This document shows, in pieces, positions 1 to 5,514 of a DNA stretch of 11,922 nucleotides (the stretch's first letter is position 1; each line of letters starts with the position of its first letter). A program made the position numbers and the translations under genes. The notes beneath the pieces are model-generated. The model made no database searches. It saw only the letters and a program-made list of their open reading frames with translations, and was not told the DNA's origin. This stretch comes from Planctomycetota bacterium (lineage in GTDB: Bacteria > Planctomycetota > Phycisphaerae > Sedimentisphaerales > SG8-4). The DNA lies in NCBI GenBank assembly GCA_030607345.1, contig JAUWKC010000016.1, positions 1 through 11,922 of the forward strand, written 5' to 3'.

Positions 1-109
1 TCACAAAATTGCATGTTAAAAAACAACATTGATTCTTAATGATCTTATTTGACGTGAACAAAGAAAAGCAACAACTTTTTATAATTGTTTGTTGTTTTAG
101 TTTTTCCAC

Positions 110-171
110 AAAATGAAATTTCTTTTCTTTTTGTTTGATTTGAAACAAATAAAAAGAAAACATTTCATTTT
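110..171. repeat. Long A/T-rich inverted repeat (hairpin)
   Basis: Bases 110-119 pair with 162-171 (10 bp) and 123-137 pair with 146-160 (15 bp including one G-T pair). A small internal loop (120-122 against 161) separates the two parts, and the apical loop is 138-145. A T-rich tract follows on the plus strand, so it could act as a transcription terminator for a gene to the left of the window. The sequence is A/T-only over most of the stem, so part of the pairing reflects low complexity. Confidence 0.55.
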
Positions 172-216
172 TATTTGTTTTGTTTTGTTTTTTTTTTGTT
201 GTTGTTTTGTGTGGGG

Positions 217-246
217 GGGGGGGGTGGGTCTGCCCCCACCCCCCCC
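217..246. repeat. Perfect 12-bp G/C hairpin with homopolymer arms
   Basis: A run of 12 G (213-224), then T, then GGG is followed by a short loop and CCC, A and 8 C (239-246). Bases 217-228 pair perfectly with 235-246 around the 6-base loop 229-234. The G-rich arm could also form a quadruplex. Long G and C homopolymers facing each other can also be an assembly or sequencing artefact, so the exact run lengths should not be trusted. Confidence 0.55.
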
Positions 247-442
247 GCAACTCAAAATGACCTCTCCTACTGAGAGTTGATGAAACAGTAGAAGTAGTGT
301 ATCTTACAGAGGAAACGGACCTTGTCGGTGTCCGAGATGTGAAAAAGAGTTCTCCGCGCAATCTGTTGGTTTGACCCCATTATTCGCCGGCGATTACGGT
401 AAGTAGACAAGACTTGGTTGGCCGTAGAATTCTTCGAACAGT

Positions 443-471
443 TTGCATTGGACGGAAGTAAGACTTATAAT
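443..471 (+). promoter_or_regulatory. Sigma-70-like promoter of the first gene
   Basis: A perfect -10 hexamer TATAAT (466-471) lies 17 bases after a weak -35, TTGCAT (443-448). Transcription would start near 478. This falls after the upstream TTG at 418 and before the ATG at 526, which supports the ATG as the true start. Confidence 0.45.
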
Positions 472-525
472 GGAAAAGCAGTTCACGATGTCTCCGAAGA
501 GCCAAAAAGACAAAAGGGGCCGAGT

Positions 526-1746
526 ATGAGTAAAAAACCCAGAACAATCCTGTTTGCTGCAGTTGTTTTTCTTCTTTTGGTGCTTATCGTCTGCGTTTTT
601 TGGTTCGGGCGTTCTACAGTTCCTGCCTCACCGCAGACAGTGCTTGACAGCAATTTTGCTGTTGAGGAAGCTGAGGCTCCAAACGAGCCGGAACATCCCC
701 CGTTAGCTGAAGAAGTAATAGAGAATGTTCCGATTGCCGGCGATGTGCCAATGCCGACGGACGACCGCAACCGCTTCGTAGAGCAGCTCCTGGACAAGGG
801 GCTGCCCATTCAACCGAACCTCCGCAAGGTCGCAAAACAGCATATAAAAGACAAGGCGCTGAAAGAGCTGATAGAAGGGCTGGGAGAACCCTGGACGTCA
901 TCAACGCCCTGTATTGGTGTGGCCCGCGACGACACGTCCATTTTGTGGCTGACTTACAGCTTCGAATCTAATCTGCGGGTCAAAAAGATTATCCTTGAGG
1001 CTCGAAAGAATCCCGAATTGGTGGGCCCGGTTATCTGCGAGGACCTTCTGAAGCGTGCCAGGAACTGGCCCGACACCGCAGAGGCCTATTTAGGCAAGCA
1101 TCATAAAAAGGGTGGCGACGGTTATGTCGTATCCCAGGATGGAAAGACTATGGGAAACCAGGCCTTCGCCAAATACTGTCAAGACCAGTATGCGATACCG
1201 GCAGACCTGTTCATTTTAAGCAATATTGACTACGAAAAGGGCCTCGAGGCGCTCGTCGATTTTGCTTATTGGAAGTACACTGTCGGCATGAAATTTGAGA
1301 TGACCGCCGATGGTCCGCTTGGCCATTATCAAGTAGACCCAAAAGGCCGCCATGCGGGTAGGCCCGCTCGGTCCCAACTGAATGACGATATGCTCTTCTA
1401 CGCCGTTGCTATGTATCTTGAAAACAACACCGACCCCAAGTACCAGGAGACCCGCGATGCCCTGCAGAAGATTCTGGATGGCAGGGACGCATTTAAAAAA
1501 GTAACCACAGATGCTCCCGACGCCCTTTGGCCTCATCACCATCCTGTTCTTGCCTCGGCCGGTGTAGATACCGCGGCCGAGCCTAAAATGACCCTTTGGC
1601 TGGCGAATCTTGACATCGTTGAAGCTCGGCAGTTGTGGAACTCTCGTATGATGAGCGTGTTCATCCCTCTCGTACAAGCACGCCAAAGCTCCACCCCCCA
1701 AGACCCAAACAACCAGAGGTACTTTCTCTACGAAATGAACTTCTAA
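526..1746 (+). CDS. Single-pass membrane-anchored protein of unknown function
   Basis: I do not recognise the family. The 406-residue product begins with a lysine/arginine-containing N-terminus and one hydrophobic helix (about residues 8-28), which fits an uncleaved signal anchor with the rest outside the cytoplasm. Residues 30-80 are a proline- and glutamate-rich linker; the remainder looks like a soluble mixed-charge domain with only three cysteines (129, 171, 218) and a histidine cluster near 337-339. The frame is open back to a TTG at 418, which would add 36 residues. I prefer the ATG at 526 because it has AGGGG six bases upstream, it puts the membrane helix at the N-terminus, and a good promoter lies between the two candidates. 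The gene stands alone; the next same-strand gene is 450 bases away. Confidence 0.7.
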   Translation: MSKKPRTILFAAVVFLLLVLIVCVFWFGRSTVPASPQTVLDSNFAVEEAEAPNEPEHPPLAEEVIENVPIAGDVPMPTDDRNRFVEQLLDKGLPIQPNLRKVAKQHIKDKALKELIEGLGEPWTSSTPCIGVARDDTSILWLTYSFESNLRVKKIILEARKNPELVGPVICEDLLKRARNWPDTAEAYLGKHHKKGGDGYVVSQDGKTMGNQAFAKYCQDQYAIPADLFILSNIDYEKGLEALVDFAYWKYTVGMKFEMTADGPLGHYQVDPKGRHAGRPARSQLNDDMLFYAVAMYLENNTDPKYQETRDALQKILDGRDAFKKVTTDAPDALWPHHHPVLASAGVDTAAEPKMTLWLANLDIVEARQLWNSRMMSVFIPLVQARQSSTPQDPNNQRYFLYEMNF

Positions 1747-1819
1747 GCCGGGCAACAAGGTGCCTGATTTACGAAATGCGCAAGAGGGCCGCACCTATTA
1801 GCCACGACCTTACAGGCTC

Positions 1820-1871
1820 GGTTTGACAAGCCGCCTTTGCCGTATTGACAATTACTTCTCTGGTCATTGAT
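1820..1871 (+). repeat. 52-bp intergenic direct repeat, copy 1
   Basis: This copy matches 3249-3300 at 51 of 52 positions (a single C/T difference) in the same orientation. A shorter match (TACAGGC) lies upstream of both with a 2-base length difference. Each copy carries two TTGACAA heptamers whose starts are 22 bases apart (here 1823 and 1845), about two helical turns. Both copies lie in the gap after an envelope-protein gene. The boxes look like -35 elements or protein-binding half-sites; this copy has no convincing -10 at the right distance. Confidence 0.8.
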
Positions 1872-1952
1872 TTTTCCGTCGAACCGGTAGGGGCCATTAT
1901 ATGCGACTGTCCGTCAAAATTCAAAAAACTTTACATCGCAATTTGGCGGCGG

Positions 1953-2177
1953 TTAGTTCACCAATAGCGCAACTACCGGGAGCGTGTGCAAGCTGCCGGA
2001 GATATCGAATCGTTCAAGCCAATCTCTCACTTCGCTAATAACCTCGTATAGCTCGGACCAATTTCTCGTTGATGATTTTGCTTGACATGGGCGGATATGT
2101 GCTGCATATTCCGACAAGTTAAAAAACAGGAACTGGTAAGTTTGCAGCAGTGAAGACGATGGTGAGAAAGAAAAAGG
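1953..2177 (-). pseudogene. Possible 3' remnant of an unrecognised gene
   Basis: On the minus strand a frame is open for 74 codons from the stop at 2178-2180 to a TAA at 1953-1955. It has no ATG; only CTG or TTG codons could start it. The translation is protein-like, with a helical charged segment (SELYEVISEVRDWLERF) rather than the arginine/serine/proline-rich text of a typical shadow frame. That is the only evidence, and I recognise no family. It overlaps the plus-strand promoter of the lipoprotein gene. It could be the tail of a decayed gene or simply chance. Confidence 0.2.
2082..2110 (+). promoter_or_regulatory. Sigma-70-like promoter of the lipoprotein gene
   Basis: A perfect -35 TTGACA (2082-2087) is separated by 17 bases from a -10, CATATT (2105-2110, four of six matches). 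Transcription from about 2117 would give a leader of roughly 80 bases before the ATG at 2197. Confidence 0.5.
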
Positions 2178-2191
2178 CTAAGAAATAGGAG
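2159..2191 (+). promoter_or_regulatory. Leader micro-ORF abutting the lipoprotein ribosome binding site
   Basis: ATG at 2159 starts a 9-codon frame encoding MVRKKKAKK, whose TAG stop (2186-2188) overlaps the AGGAG Shine-Dalgarno site (2187-2191) of the lipoprotein gene. If translated, ribosomes finishing this lysine-rich peptide would sit on the next ribosome binding site, so it could couple or modulate translation. It has no strong Shine-Dalgarno site of its own and may be chance; the AGGAG five bases before ATG 2197 is solid. Confidence 0.25.
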
Positions 2192-2196
2192 AAGTT

Positions 2197-3159
2197 ATGA
2201 GACGCATCATAGTATGGCAATTGGCGATTGTTTTTATCTTCATAGCAGGGTGTACGGCCGAGTCGGCGACGAAGTCCGGCGGCGCGAAGCCGAGCCTATT
2301 GCACCTGAAGGTCGATTTTGCCGCGCCTTCGAGTGAGCAGGACATAACGCCCATTGCGGGTACGGCCAAGGAAGACTGGTTCCACTGGGTGATTCCTGAC
2401 TGGGATTTCTACCGGAGCGATTTGAAGTGGGAGGATGGTACGTCAACTTATCCGGAATCTGGCCCGGGCATCTCCGGCAGCGGCGTGCATGCCGCAATCA
2501 CGTGCCACTACGAGGGAATTATGACAATCTATGTGGCCGGAATGAGAAGGTATCTGGCCGGGGGTATTCAGCCTGAAAAGAAACCCATCTACGAGCCCAT
2601 CTGCAACACGTGGATTGCCGGGTCCGATTTCCCGGATAATCCCACCAGCGATGTTCTGCTGGCTTTGTACGGTCTTGACGCCGGAGAATACAGGCTGGTG
2701 AGCTACCACAACAGCTTCAACTGCCGGCGCATCGGCGACGACCCGACGGGCGTGGAATGTTCTGAGACCAGGGAGCCGGAGCCTCCGATGGCCTCGATTA
2801 AGGTTTATTCGACCCAGTCTCTACTTACGGAATATTTCAAGCGGACGACTGATGCTTTAATCAAGGGTAGAACGTATGGCACCTCGGAGGAGATAATTAT
2901 CGTTCCCGGAAAGCAGGGCGCCGGTAACGTCAAACAAACTCTGGAGGCGAAAAAGGTCGTTATCCAGCAGGTGAAAACCGACGCCGAGCTGAAACCGTCG
3001 GTCATCGAATTCACCACCGATGGCTCGCCGCTGGTGGTCGTATATGCGGGCGGCTGCTGCAAGAGTGACGACCTGAGGGCCCATCGCAAAGGGGGCTTTG
3101 CGGTGCTCAACGCATTCGAACTTATCCAGATAGCCGCCGCGACGGCACAAGAGAAGTGA
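2197..3159 (+). CDS. Secreted lipoprotein of unknown function, possibly beta-sandwich
   Basis: The 320-residue product has a textbook lipoprotein signal: two arginines, a hydrophobic stretch (residues 4-15) and a lipobox IAGC with the lipidated cysteine at 19. The residue after it is threonine, so it lacks the Asp-2 inner-membrane retention signal known from E. coli. The body is rich in aromatic residues and strands. Segments such as GLDAGEYRLVSYHN (159-172) and TDGSPLVVVY (274-283) followed by AVLNAFELI (302-310) resemble the ligand-binding beta-sandwich (malectin-like) repeats I associate with planctomycete extracellular proteins; this is inference, not a domain assignment. Several extra cysteines (103, 136, 176, 188, 287, 288) suggest disulphides outside the cytoplasm. 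ATG with AGGAG five bases upstream fixes the start. It has its own promoter and is monocistronic. Confidence 0.75.
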   Translation: MRRIIVWQLAIVFIFIAGCTAESATKSGGAKPSLLHLKVDFAAPSSEQDITPIAGTAKEDWFHWVIPDWDFYRSDLKWEDGTSTYPESGPGISGSGVHAAITCHYEGIMTIYVAGMRRYLAGGIQPEKKPIYEPICNTWIAGSDFPDNPTSDVLLALYGLDAGEYRLVSYHNSFNCRRIGDDPTGVECSETREPEPPMASIKVYSTQSLLTEYFKRTTDALIKGRTYGTSEEIIIVPGKQGAGNVKQTLEAKKVVIQQVKTDAELKPSVIEFTTDGSPLVVVYAGGCCKSDDLRAHRKGGFAVLNAFELIQIAAATAQEK

Positions 3160-3248
3160 CCGTCCTTCGCCAGACAATGTGACCAGAGACTTTCCACAAA
3201 TTTTGGCTGATGCGCCGCCGAGGTTTAGCTCGACTTCTACAGGCACGT

Positions 3249-3300
3249 GGTTTGACAAGCCGCTTTTGCCGTATTGACAATTACTTCTCTGGTCATTGAT
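3249..3300 (+). repeat. 52-bp intergenic direct repeat, copy 2
   Basis: This copy has the same orientation as 1820-1871 and 51 of 52 identical bases, with TTGACAA boxes starting at 3252 and 3274. Here the right end of the repeat contributes TTGAT to a plausible -35 for the downstream membrane-protein gene, so this copy lies directly against a promoter. Confidence 0.8.
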
Positions 3301-3324
3301 ATTTGCCGGTTAAGATGATATTCT
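3296..3324 (+). promoter_or_regulatory. Sigma-70-like promoter of the polytopic membrane protein gene
   Basis: The -35 TTGATA (3296-3301, five of six) and -10 TATTCT (3319-3324, four of six) have a 17-base spacer. The predicted start near 3331 leaves a leader of about 20 bases with AAGGAG (3339-3344) before the GTG start. The -35 straddles the right edge of repeat copy 2. Confidence 0.4.
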
Positions 3325-3351
3325 ATCGCGGTTGAGTTAAGGAGAACCGTT

Positions 3352-4389
3352 GTGGAACTATCGTTGGTAATGAGATTGCGAATCGCGTTGGCTTTCGGCG
3401 TTGGGGTGCTGTTGATAGGTGTTCTGGCCTGGCCCCTGGTCGAGCCGGCTACACCATTCGAGGCCGTGTCTTTTCAGGGCGGCGGCGTAACGCCCGGCGC
3501 CGCGATGGGCACGTTGGCTTTGGCGTTTCTGGCCGGGCTCGCTGCGTATTTTGTCACTTGGCCCTATGGCCGGGAAATCGGGGTGCTGGCGGTACCGGCG
3601 GGATTGGCGGTCTGGGCCCTGCGAACCGGCAGCCTGGCTGACATTATCAGGCACAATCCCACCTTCGAGCAGCGTGAAGCGTTATTCTCGGCTCTTAGGT
3701 GGGAACCGGCGTTCTGGCTGGCAATCGTCGTGGCGGGTTTTGCAGGGGTAGCCATAGGCCAGGCGTTTGCGCCGCGAAGAATCGCACGCGGTCCCGATGG
3801 GGCTGAGTCTCGTGATGAATCCTCCAGGCAAGGCTTCTGTGTGGCGTTTTTTCGGGCTATTCTCGGACCCATCGTGGAGGAGAAAGTCCCTGCCGGGCGG
3901 GAAAAAGCGGAATCGGGTAAAACAGTAGAAGCTCAAGAGGAGCCTCTATCTGCCTCGCAAAAGTGGCTAAACGCAGCGATTGCGCTGATGGGCTCGGTTC
4001 TAATCGCCCAGTTCTGCATAGGGATACTGGCCCGCGACGTAAGGATGCACGACCGTCAGTTGGGCTACGTTGTAGGCCAGCCGGCTGCGGCGCAGATAGC
4101 ATTTGCCGTGTTGGTCTCGTTTGGGCTGGCAGCCTTTTTGGTCAGAAAGTTCCTCAAGGCCGGTTATATCTTGCCGACCGTCGCCAGCTCGCTCGTAACC
4201 CTCTTTGGTATAACGATTTACCTGAGAGAGGATGTATTGACGTATATGACCAGCGGTTTGCCGGGGGTCTTCTTCCCAAGTGCAATTGTTTCCATTTTGC
4301 CCATTCAGATGGTGGCTTTTGGCACATTAGGCTCCATTACGGGCTATTGGCTGGCGATACGGTGCGATTATTGGCGGAAACATCAATAA
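3352..4389 (+). CDS. Polytopic inner-membrane protein of unknown function
   Basis: The 345-residue product has about eight hydrophobic helices: near residues 9-29, 49-69, 76-92, 118-139, 206-226, 244-264, 272-290 and 308-335. Between the fourth and fifth lies a charged, lysine/glutamate-rich stretch (about 141-203), likely a cytoplasmic loop joining two four-helix halves. I see no catalytic or transport motif and do not recognise the family. The start is GTG at 3352, with AAGGAG seven bases upstream. A TTG two bases earlier is out of frame. The gene has its own promoter and a weak terminator 13 bases after the stop, so it appears monocistronic. Confidence 0.72.
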   Translation: MELSLVMRLRIALAFGVGVLLIGVLAWPLVEPATPFEAVSFQGGGVTPGAAMGTLALAFLAGLAAYFVTWPYGREIGVLAVPAGLAVWALRTGSLADIIRHNPTFEQREALFSALRWEPAFWLAIVVAGFAGVAIGQAFAPRRIARGPDGAESRDESSRQGFCVAFFRAILGPIVEEKVPAGREKAESGKTVEAQEEPLSASQKWLNAAIALMGSVLIAQFCIGILARDVRMHDRQLGYVVGQPAAAQIAFAVLVSFGLAAFLVRKFLKAGYILPTVASSLVTLFGITIYLREDVLTYMTSGLPGVFFPSAIVSILPIQMVAFGTLGSITGYWLAIRCDYWRKHQ

Positions 4390-4402
4390 TTGAGCAATAA
4401 AG

Positions 4403-4435
4403 GCGGTTCAACGAACACACCGCATCTTTTTTTTT
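4403..4435 (+). terminator. Probable weak intrinsic terminator
   Basis: A 5-bp G/C stem (GCGGT 4403-4407 with ACCGC 4419-4423) with an 11-base loop is followed after three bases by nine T (4427-4435). The stem is short but the T tract is strong, and it lies directly after the membrane-protein gene. Confidence 0.4.
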
Positions 4436-4713
4436 GGGCTGTTTGTTTAGTGTAACTGTCTTGACCAGAAGAAGTTGCGGACATCAAGTCCCATAATTGG
4501 CCCCTGGTACAAAAAAGCCGGCAAAAACTTGTATCTTCACCCTAACAATTGGCCGAAAATATAGTTGTATCCGAACGCAGGTTGCCGAATAGCGTATTTG
4601 AGCTAAGTTATTTGCAACGAACGAGATAGAAGAAGTTAGCGCGGCTGCCCGGCGAACAGAAAAACGATGTTGTACGTAGAGGTAATATAACCAGCCGACA
4701 AAAGGAGTTGAAA
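4436..4713. other. Intergenic leader region of csrA
   Basis: These 278 bases contain no open frame of note and no promoter I would defend. A TAATAT lies at 4683-4688 but has no -35 at a suitable distance. The ten-base AGAAGAAGTT occurs twice (4467-4476 and 4628-4637), perhaps by chance. The Shine-Dalgarno AAAGGAG (4701-4707) contains an A-GGA core of the kind CsrA proteins bind, so autoregulation is possible but unproven. Confidence 0.4.
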
Positions 4714-4911
4714 ATGTTGGTTTTGAGCAGGCAAAAAGATGAATCGATTATGATAGGCGACAACGTGGAGATTACGATTGTCGATGTCCGCGGAGACAAA
4801 GTGCGCCTTGGCATAACTGCGCCGCGTGAAATACCGGTTCACCGCAGAGAAATATACGACGCCATTCAACGCGAGAAGGCCGAGCAGCAGGAACAGGCCG
4901 GACAGAAATAA
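4714..4911 (+). CDS. csrA: Carbon storage regulator CsrA, RNA-binding translational regulator
   Basis: This 65-residue protein matches the CsrA/RsmA family along its whole length. It begins MLVLSR, continues with [13 protein letters not shown] (13-25), [14 protein letters not shown] (27-40) and VHRREIY (42-48), and ends in a charged C-terminal helix. Leu4, Arg6 and Arg44, important for RNA binding in characterised members, are present. CsrA dimers bind GGA motifs in mRNA leaders, typically over the Shine-Dalgarno site, and change translation or stability. I chose ATG 4714 over an in-frame TTG at 4708 because it gives the family's conserved N-terminus and puts GGAG six bases upstream. The gene stands alone; no flagellar genes or fliW are in view, and a strong terminator follows. 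Confidence 0.96.
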   Translation: MLVLSRQKDESIMIGDNVEITIVDVRGDKVRLGITAPREIPVHRREIYDAIQREKAEQQEQAGQK

Positions 4912-4952
4912 ACCGCCGGGGCCGGACAGCCTCTTAGCTTAATCCGCGTGCC

Positions 4953-4989
4953 GTCCTATTTGGAGCAACAAGCCAAATGGGACTTTTTT
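4953..4989 (+). terminator. Strong rho-independent terminator of csrA
   Basis: An 11-bp stem (4953-4963 with 4973-4983, one G-T pair) with a nine-base loop is followed at once by six T (4984-4989). It lies 41 bases after the csrA stop. The minus strand has no T tract after the stem, so it appears to work for csrA only. Confidence 0.88.
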
Positions 4990-5008
4990 GTGCGCGTGCT
5001 CGGCCAAA

Positions 5009-5415
5009 TCAAGTCGCAGCCTGCCCGAGGATAGTGACTGTTCCGCGGTTGGCGTCGACACGTATGGCCTGGCCGGTTTTGATGATTTTGGTTGCGGCGC
5101 CCACATTGACTACCGCCGGGATACCAGTTCTGCGGCTAAAGGTGCATCGACAATAGTCTGCCGGATTTCCAATACGATGGACTTCTTATCCTCTGCCGAG
5201 GCCGAATTAAGTTTGTCTAAAGCGGTTCTTATCTCGCCGGCAAGCTCGTTGGCTTCCAAATGCTCGCGAAAGGCCGTTGCCGTAATACAGAAGCTTTGGG
5301 GCACCACAAGCCCGATACGGCGCAGTCTCGCGAGGCTCAATGCCTTGGCTCCAGCCGACGCCGCATCCGCCTCACACATTTTGAAAACAGGGACAACAAA
5401 TCTCGGCTTCGGCAT
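5009..5415 (-). pseudogene. Relic of a PEP synthase / pyruvate phosphate dikinase-type gene with internal deletion
   Basis: Reading the minus strand from ATG 5415 (GGAG six bases upstream), the first ~100 residues look like the start of the ATP-grasp (PPDK N-terminal) domain: AGAKALSLARLRRIGLVVPQ (21-40) then SFCITATAF, matching the family's glycine/lysine motif and 'G-hydrophobic-VP-x-x-F-x-I-T' signature. The frame stops at 5110-5112. In another frame from 5128 to the TGA at 5009, 39 residues match the extreme end of the phosphohistidine (PEP-utilising mobile) domain: TGIPAVVNVGAATKIIKTGQ followed by RVDANRGTVTIL. Full-length relatives have about 800-900 residues. The rest of the ATP domain, the swivelling-domain histidine and any PEP-binding barrel are all missing, and the two ends join out of frame near 5128. 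It cannot make an active dikinase. A short N-terminal fragment could still be translated. Confidence 0.82.
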
Positions 5416-5475
5416 TTTTGTCTCCGGCAAAGAACCCAACCGTCACCACATACAGACTATCCCATAGCCGGGTGC

Positions 5476-5514
5476 GTGACAACATTTTCAAAAAAACTAC
5501 AAAAAGGATGTCAC
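5476..5514. repeat. Short inverted repeat after the ETF-QO gene
   Basis: GTGACA (5476-5481) and TGTCAC (5509-5514) are 6-bp inverted arms around an A/T-rich 27-base centre, immediately past the ETF-QO stop. On the minus strand the centre includes a run of seven T. It is too weak for a confident terminator but is the only terminator-like element after the ETF genes. Confidence 0.25.

Larger units (their letters stand above)
1..525. other. AT-rich low-complexity stretch, then plain intergenic DNA, upstream of the first gene
   Basis: The first ~210 bases are very AT-rich with long A, T and T/G runs, quite unlike the mixed composition of the genes that follow. They hold a long A/T hairpin and end in a G/C homopolymer hairpin, both listed separately. 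Bases 247-417 have ordinary composition. One frame is open for about 30 codons there (up to the TGA near 367) but has no start codon, and I do not call it a gene. The promoter and start signals of the first gene lie between 443 and 525. Confidence 0.6.
1747..2196. other. Intergenic region holding repeat copy 1, a possible gene remnant and a promoter
   Basis: This 450-base gap contains the first copy of a 52-bp repeat (1820-1871), a start-less minus-strand open frame (1953-2177) and a good promoter for the lipoprotein gene (2082-2110). A 6-bp inverted repeat, AGGTGC at 1758-1763 against GCACCT at 1791-1796, lies just after the first gene. It lacks a T tract, so I do not call it a terminator. 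A plus-strand frame of 45 codons from ATG 1901 overlaps the minus-strand open frame and is probably chance. Confidence 0.5.

Noticed and set aside
418..525. TTG start adding 36 residues to the first gene
   Set aside because: A perfect TATAAT lies inside this extension. The ATG at 526 has a Shine-Dalgarno site and begins a proper signal anchor.
1216..1794. A 192-codon minus-strand open frame opposite the first gene
   Set aside because: The plus-strand gene has a promoter, a ribosome binding site and a signal anchor. The antisense frame has none of these.
1901..2038. A 45-codon plus-strand frame from ATG 1901
   Set aside because: It has only a weak ribosome binding site, an unconvincing amino-acid composition and no recognisable motif, and overlaps the minus-strand open frame.
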